This document shows, piece after piece, positions 1-13,611 of a stretch of 64,000 bases of DNA. A model generated the notes under the pieces. The model made no database searches, was not told where the DNA came from, and worked only from the letters and a program-made list of their open reading frames with translations. The DNA is taken from NCBI GenBank assembly GCA_921293015.1, contig OV121093.1, positions 24,500,622 through 24,564,621 on the forward strand, read 5' to 3'. This DNA is from Phorcus lineatus. Taxonomy: Eukaryota > Mollusca > Gastropoda > Trochida > Trochidae. The number at the start of each line of letters is the position of its first letter. The first letter of the stretch is position 1. The translations under genes and the position numbers were made by a program.

Positions 1-1288
1 ACACGATAACATCACAACCACAACACAAACACAACACGATCGATAAATTGTCCCTCTTGCAATCGTACTCATGTTAAATTAACACTTTTAGTGCTAAAAT
101 TTAGGAACACGACGACAGCTCGAACAGAACACACGATTACTGTACGATCAGGATACAATCGTTACACGATATTGGATTTAATTTGCACCAATAAGAGCGT
201 TTCCCATCAAAAGTTTTCATCATGCACGTGTGCTTCGCGTGTCTTACTTTCAGTCCACATGTCAGCACAAACGATGGTAAGGTTTTATGGTAAGCGTGGG
301 AGACAAGCGAATCGCCACGTTACTGCATGCCGACAATTCTCTCCCCGTGCATACGGAATGTTTTGTCCAGTTGTAGTTCCGTGATTAATTCCTTCGCAAC
401 TAATGTTCTGATACAAGCTTTTCTCGGGCTTCAAGAGGGTCCCCCTAAAGGCAAAATATATCAGCAGAGACTCCAATGCAATATTTCAGCAAATTGAAAC
501 GCTGCATGCATGGATAACACATTTGTCGTCACACTAGCCTATGAAAGATGCTTTGCTGTGTTAAGAAGACTCAAAATGCAAAGTGCATATTCAATATAAT
601 ATATTTGTGTACTTTTGAGTTTATTAGATCTTTGAAATTATAGTTTGTGCAGAATACAAAGTTTAAAGATACATAAATGGGTAATATTTGTGAAAACTAA
701 CAATGAATTTTCAACATGAAAGTATACCTTTAAATGATAGGGAAGATAAAAGGTTACAAATTACTGCTGCAAGATTTTGATTCAAGGTATGATAAAATGC
801 GACAAGAATTCATCGCAAGCAAAATTATGTGGTAGCCCATCAAAGTTATAGACCTATTAACTGTATACTGCAGAAGTGGCATATCAGAAAAATGAGTGTT
901 TAAGATCTTCATGCTAGTCTGAAGATCATGTGCATAGGGATTATTCAATTTATGTATAATTTTCATACGCAACCGTACGAAAATTTAAATAAGTAAATAG
1001 AAATCAACTCCCGAAAACATTAGACAAAGAAATAGTGATTTCACTGGAAATGGAATATGTTTAAATTGGTTTGTTCTCTGTTAGAATGAATCGCAGATTT
1101 GATTGTTATCAGTAAGAAATTGAACTGAATCATTATGAACAAAGCAGGTAATAATGGGGATACTTATATTGCGCTGGACTCACACGACATTGCTCTCTCA
1201 GGTCAATTTTACAATATTTACCAAAGATTCATGTTTTTAGAATGATAACAATTAATGACCTAGAAATCGAAATGGTAATATGAGCTCA

Positions 1289-1289
<1 letters not shown>
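1..1289. other. Unique AT-rich flank, no gene seen
   Basis: No convincing exon, RNA gene or transposon is visible. The first ~180 bases are rich in scattered CACGAT/ACACAATC-like words without a clear period. The rest is AT-rich single-copy-looking DNA running up to the TAA microsatellite where the satellite begins. The short open frames here have no recognisable protein features. Confidence 0.6.

Positions 1290-1365
<76 letters not shown>
1290..1365. repeat. (TAA)n microsatellite at the array edge
   Basis: About 25 uninterrupted ATA/TAA units. Shorter TAA tracts close nearly every monomer of the array that follows, so this is probably the tail of a monomer whose body is missing, or the original insertion point. 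Reading frames through it are poly-Ile artefacts. Confidence 0.9.
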
Positions 1366-1367
<2 letters not shown>

Positions 1368-2342
1368 TAGGATTGCCCAGGCAATACTGACGGTCTTCAG
1401 ACGCGCACGTTGTCGTAAGATGCTGTTTGTCGTAAGATGCTGTTTGCCTTGAACTCTGCTCTGTCTGTATCGATTGTCAAGTCTGTAGGTCATTTTGAGT
1501 AGCGTTTTGAATGTCAGAACTGCAAAGTCTCAAGAAAAAAGAAAATGGCGGCTAAAGCACGTGACTTACGAAGTCGTCATGATTGACTTTTTTTGCCTTC
1601 ATTCAAATGCGCATCTTTTGAAACTATTTGCAAGTCTCTAGATTCATTTTGAAAAATGATCCCATGTTAATTTGTGAAAAATTGAAATTTGTCATTTTTG
1701 AAGTTTCATAAAAACCGGAAATGACTGTTCGCGATCGATATTATTATTGATTCTTGTAGATGTCAATGAGCTCTTGCTGTCCTGTAAAAATCATGCATTT
1801 CCTGTCCTAGGTGTTAGAGTTATGTGCCCTTGAAGTTGGCGATTTTGCAGTTTTTGACATTTTCGAAGGGTCACTGCGGAAAAAGTATTAGGGTTACGCA
1901 CATCTGATGAGTATCCTGAATAGGACAATGCATCAGCTGCATTATGTGCAAGTTTCAGCTCTATCGTGCAAGTATCTTCAGAGGAGAAGATTTTCAAAGA
2001 CGCAAGGGGTCCAAAATGCTAAAAAATGCAGTAAAAGCAAGATGGCGTCTAAAGCACGTGACCTACAACTTTGTCATGATTTACTTTTTTGTTGTAAATG
2101 CAAATGCGCATCTTTTGACGCAAGTTGCAAGTCTCTAAGTGCATTTTGAATTTTTTTCCAATGTTAATTTGCGAAATTTCAAGGGGCTGTAACTCTGCAA
2201 TGGCGACCGGAAGTGGAAATCGGATTTCAATTGTATAAATTTCAGCCCAGAGGCTATCACGCCTGAAAGATTGGTTGAATTTGCATCAGTAGTTTTCGAG
2301 TAATTTGAGCCACAAAATCCGTGGAAAATAATAATAATAATA
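1366..2342 (+). repeat. Array 1 monomer M1
   Basis: Has the short-loop 5' stem (ATTGCCCAGGCAAT) and an internal duplication of GTCGTAAGATGCTGTTT just after the tag, a trait shared with M9, M12 and M15. The 3' end is type X-like (ACAAAATCCGTGGAAAA), resembling the monomer ends of array 2, and carries no hairpin unit. Confidence 0.88.
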
Positions 2343-3305
2343 ACTAGGATTGCCTTGTGGGCAATACTGACGGTCTTCAGACGCGCACGTTGTCGTAAGA
2401 TGCTGTCTGAGTCATACTCTGCTCTGTCTGTAGCAATTGTCTAGTGTCAGTGAGAATATTCACTACTGTTTTGAATGTCAGAACTGCAAAGTGACACAAA
2501 AAAGGAAAATGGCGGCTAAAGCACGTGGCTTACGAAGTCGTCATGATTGACTTTTTTTGCCTTCGTGTAAATGCGCATCTTTTGAATCTATTTGCAAGTC
2601 TCTAGGTTTATTTTGAAAAATGAGCCAATGTTAATTTTTTAAAATTCGAAATTTTGCATTTTTGAAGTCTCATTAAAACCAGGTTTGACTGTTCGCGATC
2701 GATTTTATTATTGATTCTTGTAGATATCAACGAGCTCTTGCTGTCCTGTAAAAGTCATGCAATTCTTGCAATAGGTTTAAGAGTTATGTGCCCTTGAAGT
2801 TGGCGATTTTGCAGTTTTTGACATTTTCGAACGGTCACTGTGAAAAAAGTATTAGGGTTACGCAGGTCTGATGAGTATCCTGAGTAGTACAATGCATAAG
2901 CTGCATTATGTGCAAGTTTCATCTCTTTCGTGCAAGTATCTTCAGAGGAGAAGATTTTCAAAGACGCATGGGGTCGAAAATGCTGAAAAGTGCAGTAAAA
3001 GCAAGATGGCGTCTAAAGCACGTGACCTACAACTTTGTCATGATTTACTTTTTTGTTGCAAATGCAAATGCGCATCGTTTAAAGCAAGTTGCAAGTCTGT
3101 AGGTGCATTTTGAAAATTTTGCCCATGTTAATTTTCGAAATTTCAAGGGGCTGTAACTCTGCAATGGAGACCGGAAGTGCAGATTTGCTTGCATCTGTAT
3201 GAACTTCAGCTTAGAGGCTCTCATTGATGAAAGTTGCATGAACTTTGCATGTGCAGTTATGGTTGCAGGAGCGACACACTTTTTGTACAAATAATAATAA
3301 TAAGA
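2343..3305 (+). repeat. Array 1 monomer M2
   Basis: Long-loop 5' stem (ATTGCCTTGTGGGCAAT). Type Y 3' end, no terminal hairpin unit. The A half is marked by GTCAGTGAGAATATTCAC, a variant seen again only in M16. Confidence 0.88.
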
Positions 3306-4328
3306 ACTAGGATTGCCTTGTGGGCAATACTGACGGTCTTCAGACGCGCATGTTGTCGTACGATGCTGTCTGAGTCGTACTCTGCTCTGTCTGTATCAAT
3401 TGTCTAGTCTGAAAGAGCATTTTGAGTACTGTTTTGACTGTCAGAACTGCAAAGTGACACAAAAAAGGAAAATGGCTGCTAAAGCCCTTGACCTACAAAG
3501 TCGTCATGATTGACTTTGTTTGCCTTCGTGTAAATGCGCATCTTTTGAATGTATTTGCAAGTCTGTAGATTCATTTTGAAAAATGAGCCAATGTTAATTT
3601 GTGAAAATTTGAAATTTTGCATTTTTGAAGTCTCATTAAAACCGGAAATGACAGTTCGCGATCGATTTTATTATTGATTCTTGTAGATATCAACGAGCTC
3701 TTGCTGTCCTGTAAAAATCATGCACTTCTTGCAATAGGTTTAAGAGTTATCTGCCCTTGAAGTTGGCGATTTTGCAGTTTTTGACATTTTCGAATGGTCA
3801 CTGTGAAAAAAGTATTAGAGTTACGCAGTTCTGATGAGCTTCCTGAGTAGTGCAATGCTTTAGCTGCATTGTGTACACATTTCAGCTTTTTCGTGCAAGT
3901 ATCTTCAGAGGAGAAGATTTTCAAAGACGCATGGGGTCGAAAATGCTGAAAAATGCAGTAAAAGCAAGATGGCGTCTAAAGCACGTGACCTACAACTTTG
4001 TCATGATTTACTTTTTTGTTGTAAATGCAAATGCGCATCGTTTAAAGCTAGTTGCAAGTCTGTAGGTGCATTTTGAAAATTTTGCCCATGTTAATTTGCG
4101 AAAATGTAAGGGGCTGTAACTCTGCAATGGAGACCGGAAGTGCAGATTTGCTTGCATCTGTATGAACTTCAGCTTAGAGGCTCTCATTGCTGAAAGTTGC
4201 ATGAACTTTGCATGTGCAGTTTTGGCTGTAGGAGCGACACACTTTTTGTACAAATAATAATAATAATAATAATAAGAATAAACAGGATAATAACAATAGG
4301 TCTTCGACGAAATTCGTCTGAAGACCTA
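3306..4328 (+). repeat. Array 1 monomer M3 (near-identical to M6)
   Basis: 1,023 bp, same length as M6 3,116 bp downstream, and I find no difference between them over the stretches compared. Type Y end with one hairpin unit (about 4284-4328). Confidence 0.88.
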
Positions 4329-4579
4329 ACTAGGATTGCCTTGTGGGCAATACTGACGGTCTTCAGAAGCCTATGCATTCATCAGGTGCAATAGTTCCTT
4401 GCTTTCTATTCTTTTGGCGGTAAGAAAGAAGTTTCGAGTCAGCATCTAGGGTAGAATTGACAGCAGCAAAATCGGGCCAAAATTATCTTGCTGGAAGCGA
4501 GCGTGTCAAAATCCCCGACAAGGTTGCTAGTCTCAAAAGAAAGGTGCATCTGGGCATGCAGTAAATTTTCGAGGGTTGG

Positions 4580-4616
<37 letters not shown>

Positions 4617-4643
4617 ATTAAGGCTGGTGATCTTTCTCTCCCC

Positions 4644-4681
<38 letters not shown>

Positions 4682-5450
4682 CGTCCGTCCGTCCGTCCGT
4701 CCGTCTGTCTGTCCTTCTGCGATCATTTAATCTGATAGAAAAGCAATGTTTTGATATCATTTTTGAACTTTCATAAAAGGCGACAGAGACTGTTCGCCAC
4801 CTATTTCATTAATGATTCGCGTAGATCACAAGGAGGTCTTGCGTTCCTGTAAAAATCATGCAATTCCTGTCCTAGGTTTGAGAGTTATGTGCCCTTGAAG
4901 TTGGCGATTTGGCAGTTTTCGACATTTTCGAGAGGTCACTGTGAAAAAAGTATTTAAGATACGCAGTTCTGATGAGTATCCTGAATAGGACAATGCATCA
5001 GCTGCATTGTGTGCAAGTTTCAGCTCTTTCGTGCAAGTATCTTCAGAGGAGAAGATTTTCAAAGGCGGGTAGGGTCAAAAATGCTGAAAAATGCAGTAAA
5101 AGCAAGATGGCGTCTAAAGCACGCGACCTACAACTTTGTCATGATTTACTTTTTTGTTGTAAATGCAAATGCGCATCTTTTGATGCAAGTTGCAAGTCTC
5201 TAAGTGCATTTTGAATTTTTTTCCAATGTTAATTCGCGAAATTTCAAGGGGCTGTAACTCTGCAACGGAGACAGCAAGTGCAGATTTGCTTGCATCTGTA
5301 TCAACTTCAGCTGAGAGGCTCTCATGCCTGAAAGTTGCATGTACTTTGCATGTGCAGTTTTGGCTGTAGGAGCGACACACTTTCTGTACAAATAATAAGA
5401 ACGAACAGGATAATAACAGTAGGTCTTCACGACTTTCGTCTGAAGACCTA
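4329..5450 (+). repeat. Array 1 monomer M4, chimeric
   Basis: The first ~40 bases are normal up to the first nine bases of the tag (GGTCTTCAG), then ~375 bp unrelated to any other monomer (4370-4745) replace the front of the A half. Homology resumes at the end of the A half near 4746. The B half, type Y end and one hairpin unit are ordinary. Confidence 0.85.
4370..4745. repeat. Foreign block in M4 with poly-T and CTGT/CCGT tracts
   Basis: Holds ~200 bp of unique-looking sequence, a T run of about 29, and a (CTGT)n then (CCGT)n tract at 4645-4720. The low-complexity part yields spurious frames rich in Thr/Asp/Arg or Ser/Val on opposite strands. No terminal repeats or target duplication are evident, so replacement rather than simple insertion is likely. 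Confidence 0.8.
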
Positions 5451-6421
5451 ACTAGGATTGCCTTGTGGGCAATACTGACGGTCTTCAGACGCGCATGTTG
5501 TCGTAAGATGCTGTCTGAGTCGTACTCTGCTCTGTCTGTATCAATGTCTAGTCTGAAAGAGCATTTTGAGTACTGTTTTGAATGTCAGAACTGCAAAGTG
5601 ACACAAAAAAGGAAAATGGCTGCTAAAGCACTTGACCTACAAAGTCGTCATGATTGACTTTTCTTGCCTTCGTGTAAATGCGCATCTTTTGAATGTATTT
5701 GCAAGTCTGTAGATTCATTTTGAAAAATGAGCCAATGTTAATTTGTGAAAATCTGAAATTTTGCATTTTTGAAGTCTCATTAAAACCGGTAATGACTGTT
5801 CGCGATCGATTTTATTATTGATTCTTGTAGATATCAACGAGCTCTTGCTGTCCTGTAAAAATCATGCAATTCTTGCAATAGGTTTAAGAGTTATCTGCCC
5901 TTGAAGTTGGCGATTTTGCAGTTTTTGACATTTTCAAATGGTCACTGTGAAAAAAGTATTAGAGTTACGCAGTTGTAATGAGCTTCCTGAGTAGTGCAAT
6001 GCTTTAGCTGCATTGTGTACAAATTTCAGCTCTTTCGTGCAAGTATCTTCAGAGGAGAAGATTTTCAAAGACGCATGGGGTCGAAAATGCTGAAATATGC
6101 AGTAAAAGCAAGATGGCGTCTAAAGCACGTGACCTACAACTTTGTCATGATTTACTTTTTTGTTGTAAATGCAAATGCGCATCGTTTAAAGCTAGTTGCA
6201 AGTCTGTAAGTGCATTTTGAAAATTTTGCCCATGTTAATTTGCGAAATTGCAAGGGGCTGTAACTCTGCAATGGAGACCGGAAGTGCAGATTTGCTTGCA
6301 TCTGTATGAACTTCAGCTTAGAGGCTATCATGCCTGAAAGTTGCATGTACTTTGCATGTGCAGTTTTGGCTGTAGGAGCGACACACTTTTTGTACAAATA
6401 ATAATAATAAGAATAATAATA
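5451..6421 (+). repeat. Array 1 monomer M5
   Basis: Type Y end and TAA tract, no hairpin unit. Its B half shares the GCTGAAATATGCAG variant with M16, linking the two monomers across 11 kb. Confidence 0.86.
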
Positions 6422-7444
6422 ACTAGGATTGCCTTGTGGGCAATACTGACGGTCTTCAGACGCGCATGTTGTCGTACGATGCTGTCTGAGTCGTACTCTG
6501 CTCTGTCTGTATCAATTGTCTAGTCTGAAAGAGCATTTTGAGTACTGTTTTGACTGTCAGAACTGCAAAGTGACACAAAAAAGGAAAATGGCTGCTAAAG
6601 CCCTTGACCTACAAAGTCGTCATGATTGACTTTGTTTGCCTTCGTGTAAATGCGCATCTTTTGAATGTATTTGCAAGTCTGTAGATTCATTTTGAAAAAT
6701 GAGCCAATGTTAATTTGTGAAAATTTGAAATTTTGCATTTTTGAAGTCTCATTAAAACCGGAAATGACAGTTCGCGATCGATTTTATTATTGATTCTTGT
6801 AGATATCAACGAGCTCTTGCTGTCCTGTAAAAATCATGCACTTCTTGCAATAGGTTTAAGAGTTATCTGCCCTTGAAGTTGGCGATTTTGCAGTTTTTGA
6901 CATTTTCGAATGGTCACTGTGAAAAAAGTATTAGAGTTACGCAGTTCTGATGAGCTTCCTGAGTAGTGCAATGCTTTAGCTGCATTGTGTACACATTTCA
7001 GCTTTTTCGTGCAAGTATCTTCAGAGGAGAAGATTTTCAAAGACGCATGGGGTCGAAAATGCTGAAAAATGCAGTAAAAGCAAGATGGCGTCTAAAGCAC
7101 GTGACCTACAACTTTGTCATGATTTACTTTTTTGTTGTAAATGCAAATGCGCATCGTTTAAAGCTAGTTGCAAGTCTGTAGGTGCATTTTGAAAATTTTG
7201 CCCATGTTAATTTGCGAAAATGTAAGGGGCTGTAACTCTGCAATGGAGACCGGAAGTGCAGATTTGCTTGCATCTGTATGAACTTCAGCTTAGAGGCTCT
7301 CATTGCTGAAAGTTGCATGAACTTTGCATGTGCAGTTTTGGCTGTAGGAGCGACACACTTTTTGTACAAATAATAATAATAATAATAATAAGAATAAACA
7401 GGATAATAACAATAGGTCTTCGACGAAATTCGTCTGAAGACCTA
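6422..7444 (+). repeat. Array 1 monomer M6
   Basis: Copy of M3 with the same 1,023-bp length and the same GTACGATGC and ACATTTCAGCTTTTTCG variants. One hairpin unit at about 7396-7444. It marks an older ~3.1-kb duplication next to the younger triplicated unit. Confidence 0.87.
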
Positions 7445-10400
7445 ACTAGGATTGCCTTGTGGGCAATACTGACGGTCTTCAGACGCGCACGTTGTCGTAA
7501 GATGCGGTTTGACTGTAACTCTGCTCTGTCTGTATCGATTGTCAAGTCTGTAGGTGCATTTTCAGTAGTGTTTCGAATGTCAGAACTGCAAAGTCTCAGG
7601 AAAAAGGAAAATGGCGGCTAAAGCACGTGACTTACGAAGTCGTCATGATTGACTTTTTTTGCCTTCATTCAAATGCGCATCTTTTGAAACTATTTGCAAG
7701 TCTCTAGATTCATTTTGAAAAATGACCCCATGTTAAATTGTTGAAAATTAAAATTTTGCATTTTTGAAGTCTCATTAAAACCGGAAATGACTGTTCGCGA
7801 TCGATTTTATTATTGATTCTTGTAGATCACATTGAGGTCTAGCTGTCCTGTAAAAATCATGCAATTCCTGTCCTAGGTTTTAGAGTTATGTGCCCTTGAA
7901 GTTGGCGATTTTGCAGTTTTTGACATTTTCGAATGGTCACTGTGAAAAAAGTATTAGGGTTACGAAGTTCTGATGAGCTTCCTGAAGAGAACAATGCATC
8001 AGCTGCATTGTGTGCAAGTTTCAGCTCTATCGTGCAAGTATCTTCAGAGGAGAAGATTTTCAAAGGCGGGTGGGGTCGAAAATGCTGAAAAATGCAGTAA
8101 AAGCAAGATGGCGTCTAAATCACGTGACCTACAACTTTGTCATGATTTACTTTTTGGTTGTAAATGCAAATGCGCATCTTTTGCAATAAGTTGCAAGTCT
8201 CTAAGTGCATTTTGAAATTTTTGCCCATGTTAATTTTTGGAACTTTAAGGGGCTGTAACTCTGCAATGGAGACCGGAAGTTGAAATTTTTTTTGATTTGT
8301 ATCAATTTCAGCTGAGAGGCTACTATCCCTAAAAGTTTTGTTGAATTTGCTTCAGTAGTTTTTGAGCTACAGTTTCCACAAAATCGGTACAAAAAATAAT
8401 AATAATAATAAACAGGATAATAACAATACGTCTTCTGACTTTCGTCTGAAGACCTAATAAGAATAAACAGGATAATAACAATAGGTCTTCGACGAAATTC
8501 GTCTGAAGACCTAACTAGGATTGCCTTGTGGGCAATACTGACGGTCTTCAGACGCGCATGTTGTCGTAAGATGCTGTCTGAGTCGTACACTGCTCTGTCT
8601 GTATCAATTGTCTAGTCTGAAAGAGCATTTTGAGTACTGTTTTAAATGTCAGAACTGCAAAGTGACACAAAAAAGGAAAATGGCTGCTAAAGCCCTTGAC
8701 CTACAAAGTCGTCATGATTGACTTTGTTTGCCTTCGTGTAAATGCGCATCTTTTGAATGTATTTGCAAGTCTGTAGATTCATTTTGAAATATGAGCCAAT
8801 GTTAATTTGTGAAAATTGGAAATTTTGCATTTTTGAAGTCTCATTAAAACCGGAAATGACTGTTCGCGATCGATTTTATTATTGATTCTTGTAGATATCA
8901 ATGAGGTCTTGCTGTCCTGTAAAAATCATGCAATTCTTGCAATAGGTTTAAGAGTTATGTGCCCTTGAATTTGGCGATTTTGCAGTTTTTGACATTTTCG
9001 AATGGTCACTGTGAAAAAAGTATTAGAGTTACGCAGTTCTGATGAGCTTCCTGAGTAGTGCAATGCTTTAGCTGCATTGTGTACAAATTTCAGCTCTTTC
9101 GTGCAAGTATCTTCAGAGGAGAAGATTTTCAAAGACGCATGGGGTCGAAAATGCTGAAAAATGCAGTAAAAGCAAGATGGCGTCTAAAGCACGTGACCTA
9201 CAACTTTGTCATGATTTACTTTTTTGTTGTAAATGCAAATGCGCATCGTTTAAAGCTAGTTGCAAGTCTGTAAGTGCATTTTGAAAATTTTGCCCATGTT
9301 AATTTGCGAAAATGTAAGGGGCTGTAACTCTGCAATGGAGACCGGAAGTGCAGATTTGCTTGCATCTGTATGAACTTCAGCTGAGAGGCTTTCATTGCTG
9401 AAAGTTGCATGTACTTTGCATCTGCAGTTTTTGCTGCAGGAGCGACACACTTTTTGTACAAATAATAATAATAAGAATAATAATAACTAGGATTGCCCAG
9501 GCAATACTGACGGTCTTCAGACGCGCACGTTGTCGTAAGATGCTGTTTGTCGTAAGATGCTGTTTGCCTTGAACTCTGCTCTGTCTGAATCAATTGTCAA
9601 GTCTGTAGGTGCATTTTGAGTAGCGTTTTGAATGTCAGAAGTGCAAAGTCACAATAAAAAAGGAAAATGGCGGCTAAAGCACGTGACCTACGAAGTCGTC
9701 ATGATTGACTTTTTTTGGCTTTGTGTAAATGCGCATCTTTTGAATCTATTTGGAAGTCTCTAGATTAATTTTGAAAAATGACCCCATGTTAAATTGTTGA
9801 AAATTGAAAATTTGCATTTTTGGACCTTTATAAAAACCGGAAATGACTGTTCGCGATCGATTTTTTTATTGATTCTTGTAGATGTCAATGAGGTCTTGCT
9901 GTCCTGTAAAAATCATGCAATTCCTGACCTAGGTTTTAGAGTTATCTGCCCTTGAAGTTGGCGATTTTGCAGTTTTTGACATTTTCGAGAGGTCACTGTA
10001 CATAAAGTATTAGGGCTACGCAGTTCTGATGAGTATCCTGAATAAGACAATGTTTCAGCTGTTTTATGTGCAAGTTTCAGCTCTATCGTGCAAGTATCTT
10101 CAGAGGAGAAGATTTTCAAAGGTGGGTGGGGTCGAAAATGCTGAAAAATGCAGTAAAAGCAAAATGGCGTCTAAAGCACGTGACCTACAACTTTGTCATG
10201 ATTTACTTTTTTGTTGTAAATGCAAATGCGCATCTTTTGACGCAAGTTGCAAGTCTCTAAGTGCATTTTGAAAATTTTGCCCATGTTAATTTGCGAAAAT
10301 TCAAGGGGCTGTAACTCTGCAATGGAGACCGGAAGTGCAGATTTGCTTGCATCTGTATGAACTTCAGCTTAGAGGCTTTCATTGCTGAAAGTTGCATGTA

Positions 10401-10529
10401 CTTTGCATGTGCAGTTTTTGCTGCAGGAGCGACACACTTTTTGTACAAATAATAATAATAAGAATAATAATAATAAGAATAAACAGGATAATAACAATAG
10501 GTCTTCGACGAAATTCGTCTGAAGACCTA
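7445..10529 (+). repeat. Higher-order unit copy 1 (M7-M8-M9)
   Basis: Three monomers: M7 (7445-8513, type X end, two hairpins), M8 (8514-9485, type Y, none) and M9 (9486-10529, type Y, one hairpin). It is 3 bp longer than copy 2 because M7 has the long 5' loop where M10 and M13 have the short one. Confidence 0.92.
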
Positions 10530-13500
10530 ACTAGGATTGCCCAGGCAATACTGACGGTCTTCAGACGCGCACGTTGTCGTAAGATGCGGTTTGACTGTAA
10601 CTCTGCTCTGTCTGTATCGATTGTCAAGTCTGTAGGTGCATTTTCAGTAGTGTTTCGAATGTCAGAACTGCAAAGTCTCAGGAAAAAGGAAAATGGCGGC
10701 TAAAGCACGTGACTTACGAAGTCGTCATGATTGACTTTTTTTGCCTTCATTCAAATGCGCATCTTTTGAAACTATTTGCAAGTCTCTAGATTCATTTTGA
10801 AAAATGACCCCATGTTAAATTGTTGAAAATTGAAATTTTGCATTTTTGAAGTCTCATTAAAACCGGAAATGACTGTTCGCGATCGATTTTATTATTGATT
10901 CTTGTAGATCACATTGAGGTCTTGCTGGCCTGTAAAAATCATGCATTTCCTGACCTAGGTTTTAGAGTTATGTGCCCTTGAAGTTGGCGATTTTGCAGTT
11001 TTTGACATTTTCGAATGGTCACTGTGAAAAAAGTATTAGGGTTACGAAGTTCTGATGAGCTTCCTGAAGAGAACAATGCATCAGCTGCATTGTGTGCAAG
11101 TTTCAGCTCTATCGTGCAAGTATCTTCAGAGGAGAAGATTTTCAAAGGCGGGTGGGGTCGAAAATGCTGAAAAATGCAGTAAAAGCAAGATGGCGTCTAA
11201 ATCACGTGACCTACAACTTTGTCATGATTTACTTTTTGGTTGTAAATGCAAATGCGCATCTTTTGCAATAAGTTGCAAGTCTCTAAGTGCATTTTGAAAT
11301 TTTTGCCCATGTTAATTTTTGGAACTTTAAGGGGCTGTAACTCTGCAATGGAGACCGGAAGTTGAAATTTTTTTTGATTTGTATCAATTTCAGCTGAGAG
11401 GCTACTATCCCTAAAAGTTTTGTTGAATTTGCTTCAGTAGTTTTTGAGCTACAGTTTCCACAAAATCGGTACAAAAAATAATAATAATAATAAACAGGAT
11501 AATAACAATACGTCTTCTGACTTTCGTCTGAAGACCTAATAAGAATAAACAGGATAATAACAATAGGTCTTCGACGAAATTCGTCTGAAGACCTAACTAG
11601 GATTGCCTTGTGGGCAATACTGACGGTCTTCAGACGCGCATGTTGTCGTAAGATGCTGTCTGAGTCGTACACTGCTCTGTCTGTATCAATTGTCTAGTCT
11701 GAAAGAGCATTTTGAGTACTGTTTTAAATGTCAGAACTGCAAAGTGACACAAAAAAGGAAAATGGCTGCTAAAGCCCTTGACCTACAAAGTCGTCATGAT
11801 TGACTTTGTTTGCCTTCGTGTAAATGCGCATCTTTTGAATGTATTTGCAAGTCTGTAGATTCATTTTGAAATATGAGCCAATGTTAATTTGTGAAAATTG
11901 GAAATTTTGCATTTTTGAAGTCTCATTAAAACCGGAAATGACTGTTCGCGATCGATTTTATTATTGATTCTTGTAGATATCAATGAGGTCTTGCTGTCCT
12001 GTAAAAATCATGCAATTCTTGCAATAGGTTTAAGAGTTATGTGCCCTTGAATTTGGCGATTTTGCAGTTTTTGACATTTTCGAATGGTCACTGTGAAAAA
12101 AGTATTAGAGTTACGCAGTTCTGATGAGCTTCCTGAGTAGTGCAATGCTTTAGCTGCATTGTGTACAAATTTCAGCTCTTTCGTGCAAGTATCTTCAGAG
12201 GAGAAGATTTTCAAAGACGCATGGGGTCGAAAATGCTGAAAAATGCAGTAAAAGCAAGATGGCGTCTAAAGCACGTGACCTACAACTTTGTCATGATTTA
12301 CTTTTTTGTTGTAAATGCAAATGCGCATCGTTTAAAGCTAGTTGCAAGTCTGTAAGTGCATTTTGAAAATTTTGCCCATGTTAATTTGCGAAAATGTAAG
12401 GGGCTGTAACTCTGCAATGGAGACCGGAAGTGCAGATTTGCTTGCATCTGTATGAACTTCAGCTGAGAGGCTTTCATTGCTGAAAGTTGCATGTACTTTG
12501 CATCTGCAGTTTTTGCTGCAGGAGCGACACACTTTTTGTACAAATAATAATAATAAGAATAATAATAACTAGGATTGCCCAGGCAATACTGACGGTCTTC
12601 AGACGCGCACGTTGTCGTAAGATGCTGTTTGTCGTAAGATGCTGTTTGCCTTGAACTCTGCTCTGTCTGAATCAATTGTCAAGTCTGTAGGTGCATTTTG
12701 AGTAGCGTTTTGAATGTCAGAAGTGCAAAGTCACAATAAAAAAGGAAAATGGCGGCTAAAGCACGTGACCTACGAAGTCGTCATGATTGACTTTTTTTGG
12801 CTTTGTGTAAATGCGCATCTTTTGAATCTATTTGGAAGTCTCTAGATTAATTTTGAAAAATGACCCCATGTTAAATTGTTGAAAATTGAAAATTTGCATT
12901 TTTGGACCTTTATAAAAACCGGAAATGACTGTTCGCGATCGATTTTTTTATTGATTCTTGTAGATGTCAATGAGGTCTTGCTGTCCTGTAAAAATCATGC
13001 AATTCCTGACCTAGGTTTTAGAGTTATCTGCCCTTGAAGTTGGCGATTTTGCAGTTTTTGACATTTTCGAGAGGTCACTGTACATAAAGTATTAGGGCTA
13101 CGCAGTTCTGATGAGTATCCTGAATAAGACAATGTTTCAGCTGTTTTATGTGCAAGTTTCAGCTCTATCGTGCAAGTATCTTCAGAGGAGAAGATTTTCA
13201 AAGGTGGGTGGGGTCGAAAATGCTGAAAAATGCAGTAAAAGCAAAATGGCGTCTAAAGCACGTGACCTACAACTTTGTCATGATTTACTTTTTTGTTGTA
13301 AATGCAAATGCGCATCTTTTGACGCAAGTTGCAAGTCTCTAAGTGCATTTTGAAAATTTTGCCCATGTTAATTTGCGAAAATTCAAGGGGCTGTAACTCT
13401 GCAATGGAGACCGGAAGTGCAGATTTGCTTGCATCTGTATGAACTTCAGCTTAGAGGCTTTCATTGCTGAAAGTTGCATGTACTTTGCATGTGCAGTTTT

Positions 13501-13611
13501 TGCTGCAGGAGCGACACACTTTTTGTACAAATAATAATAATAAGAATAATAATAATAAGAATAAACAGGATAATAACAATAGGTCTTCGACGAAATTCGT
13601 CTGAAGACCTA
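10530..13611 (+). repeat. Higher-order unit copy 2 (M10-M11-M12)
   Basis: 3,082 bp: M10 (10530-11595), M11 (11596-12567), M12 (12568-13611). M11 and M12 match M8 and M9 base for base as far as I could read. M10 differs from M7 and M13 at about six positions, for example TCTTGCTGGCC against TCTAGCTGTCC. Confidence 0.92.

Noticed and set aside
1260..1493. Ile-rich frame on the minus strand
   Set aside because: Translation of the TAA microsatellite.
1900..1960. CTGATGAG in B halves, resembling the hammerhead ribozyme core
   Set aside because: The required GAAA after stem II is absent (CAATG instead), and no consistent three-stem fold could be drawn.
4439..4760. Frames rich in Thr-Asp-Gly-Arg or Ser-Val-Cys on both strands
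   Set aside because: Produced by the poly-T and CTGT/CCGT tracts.
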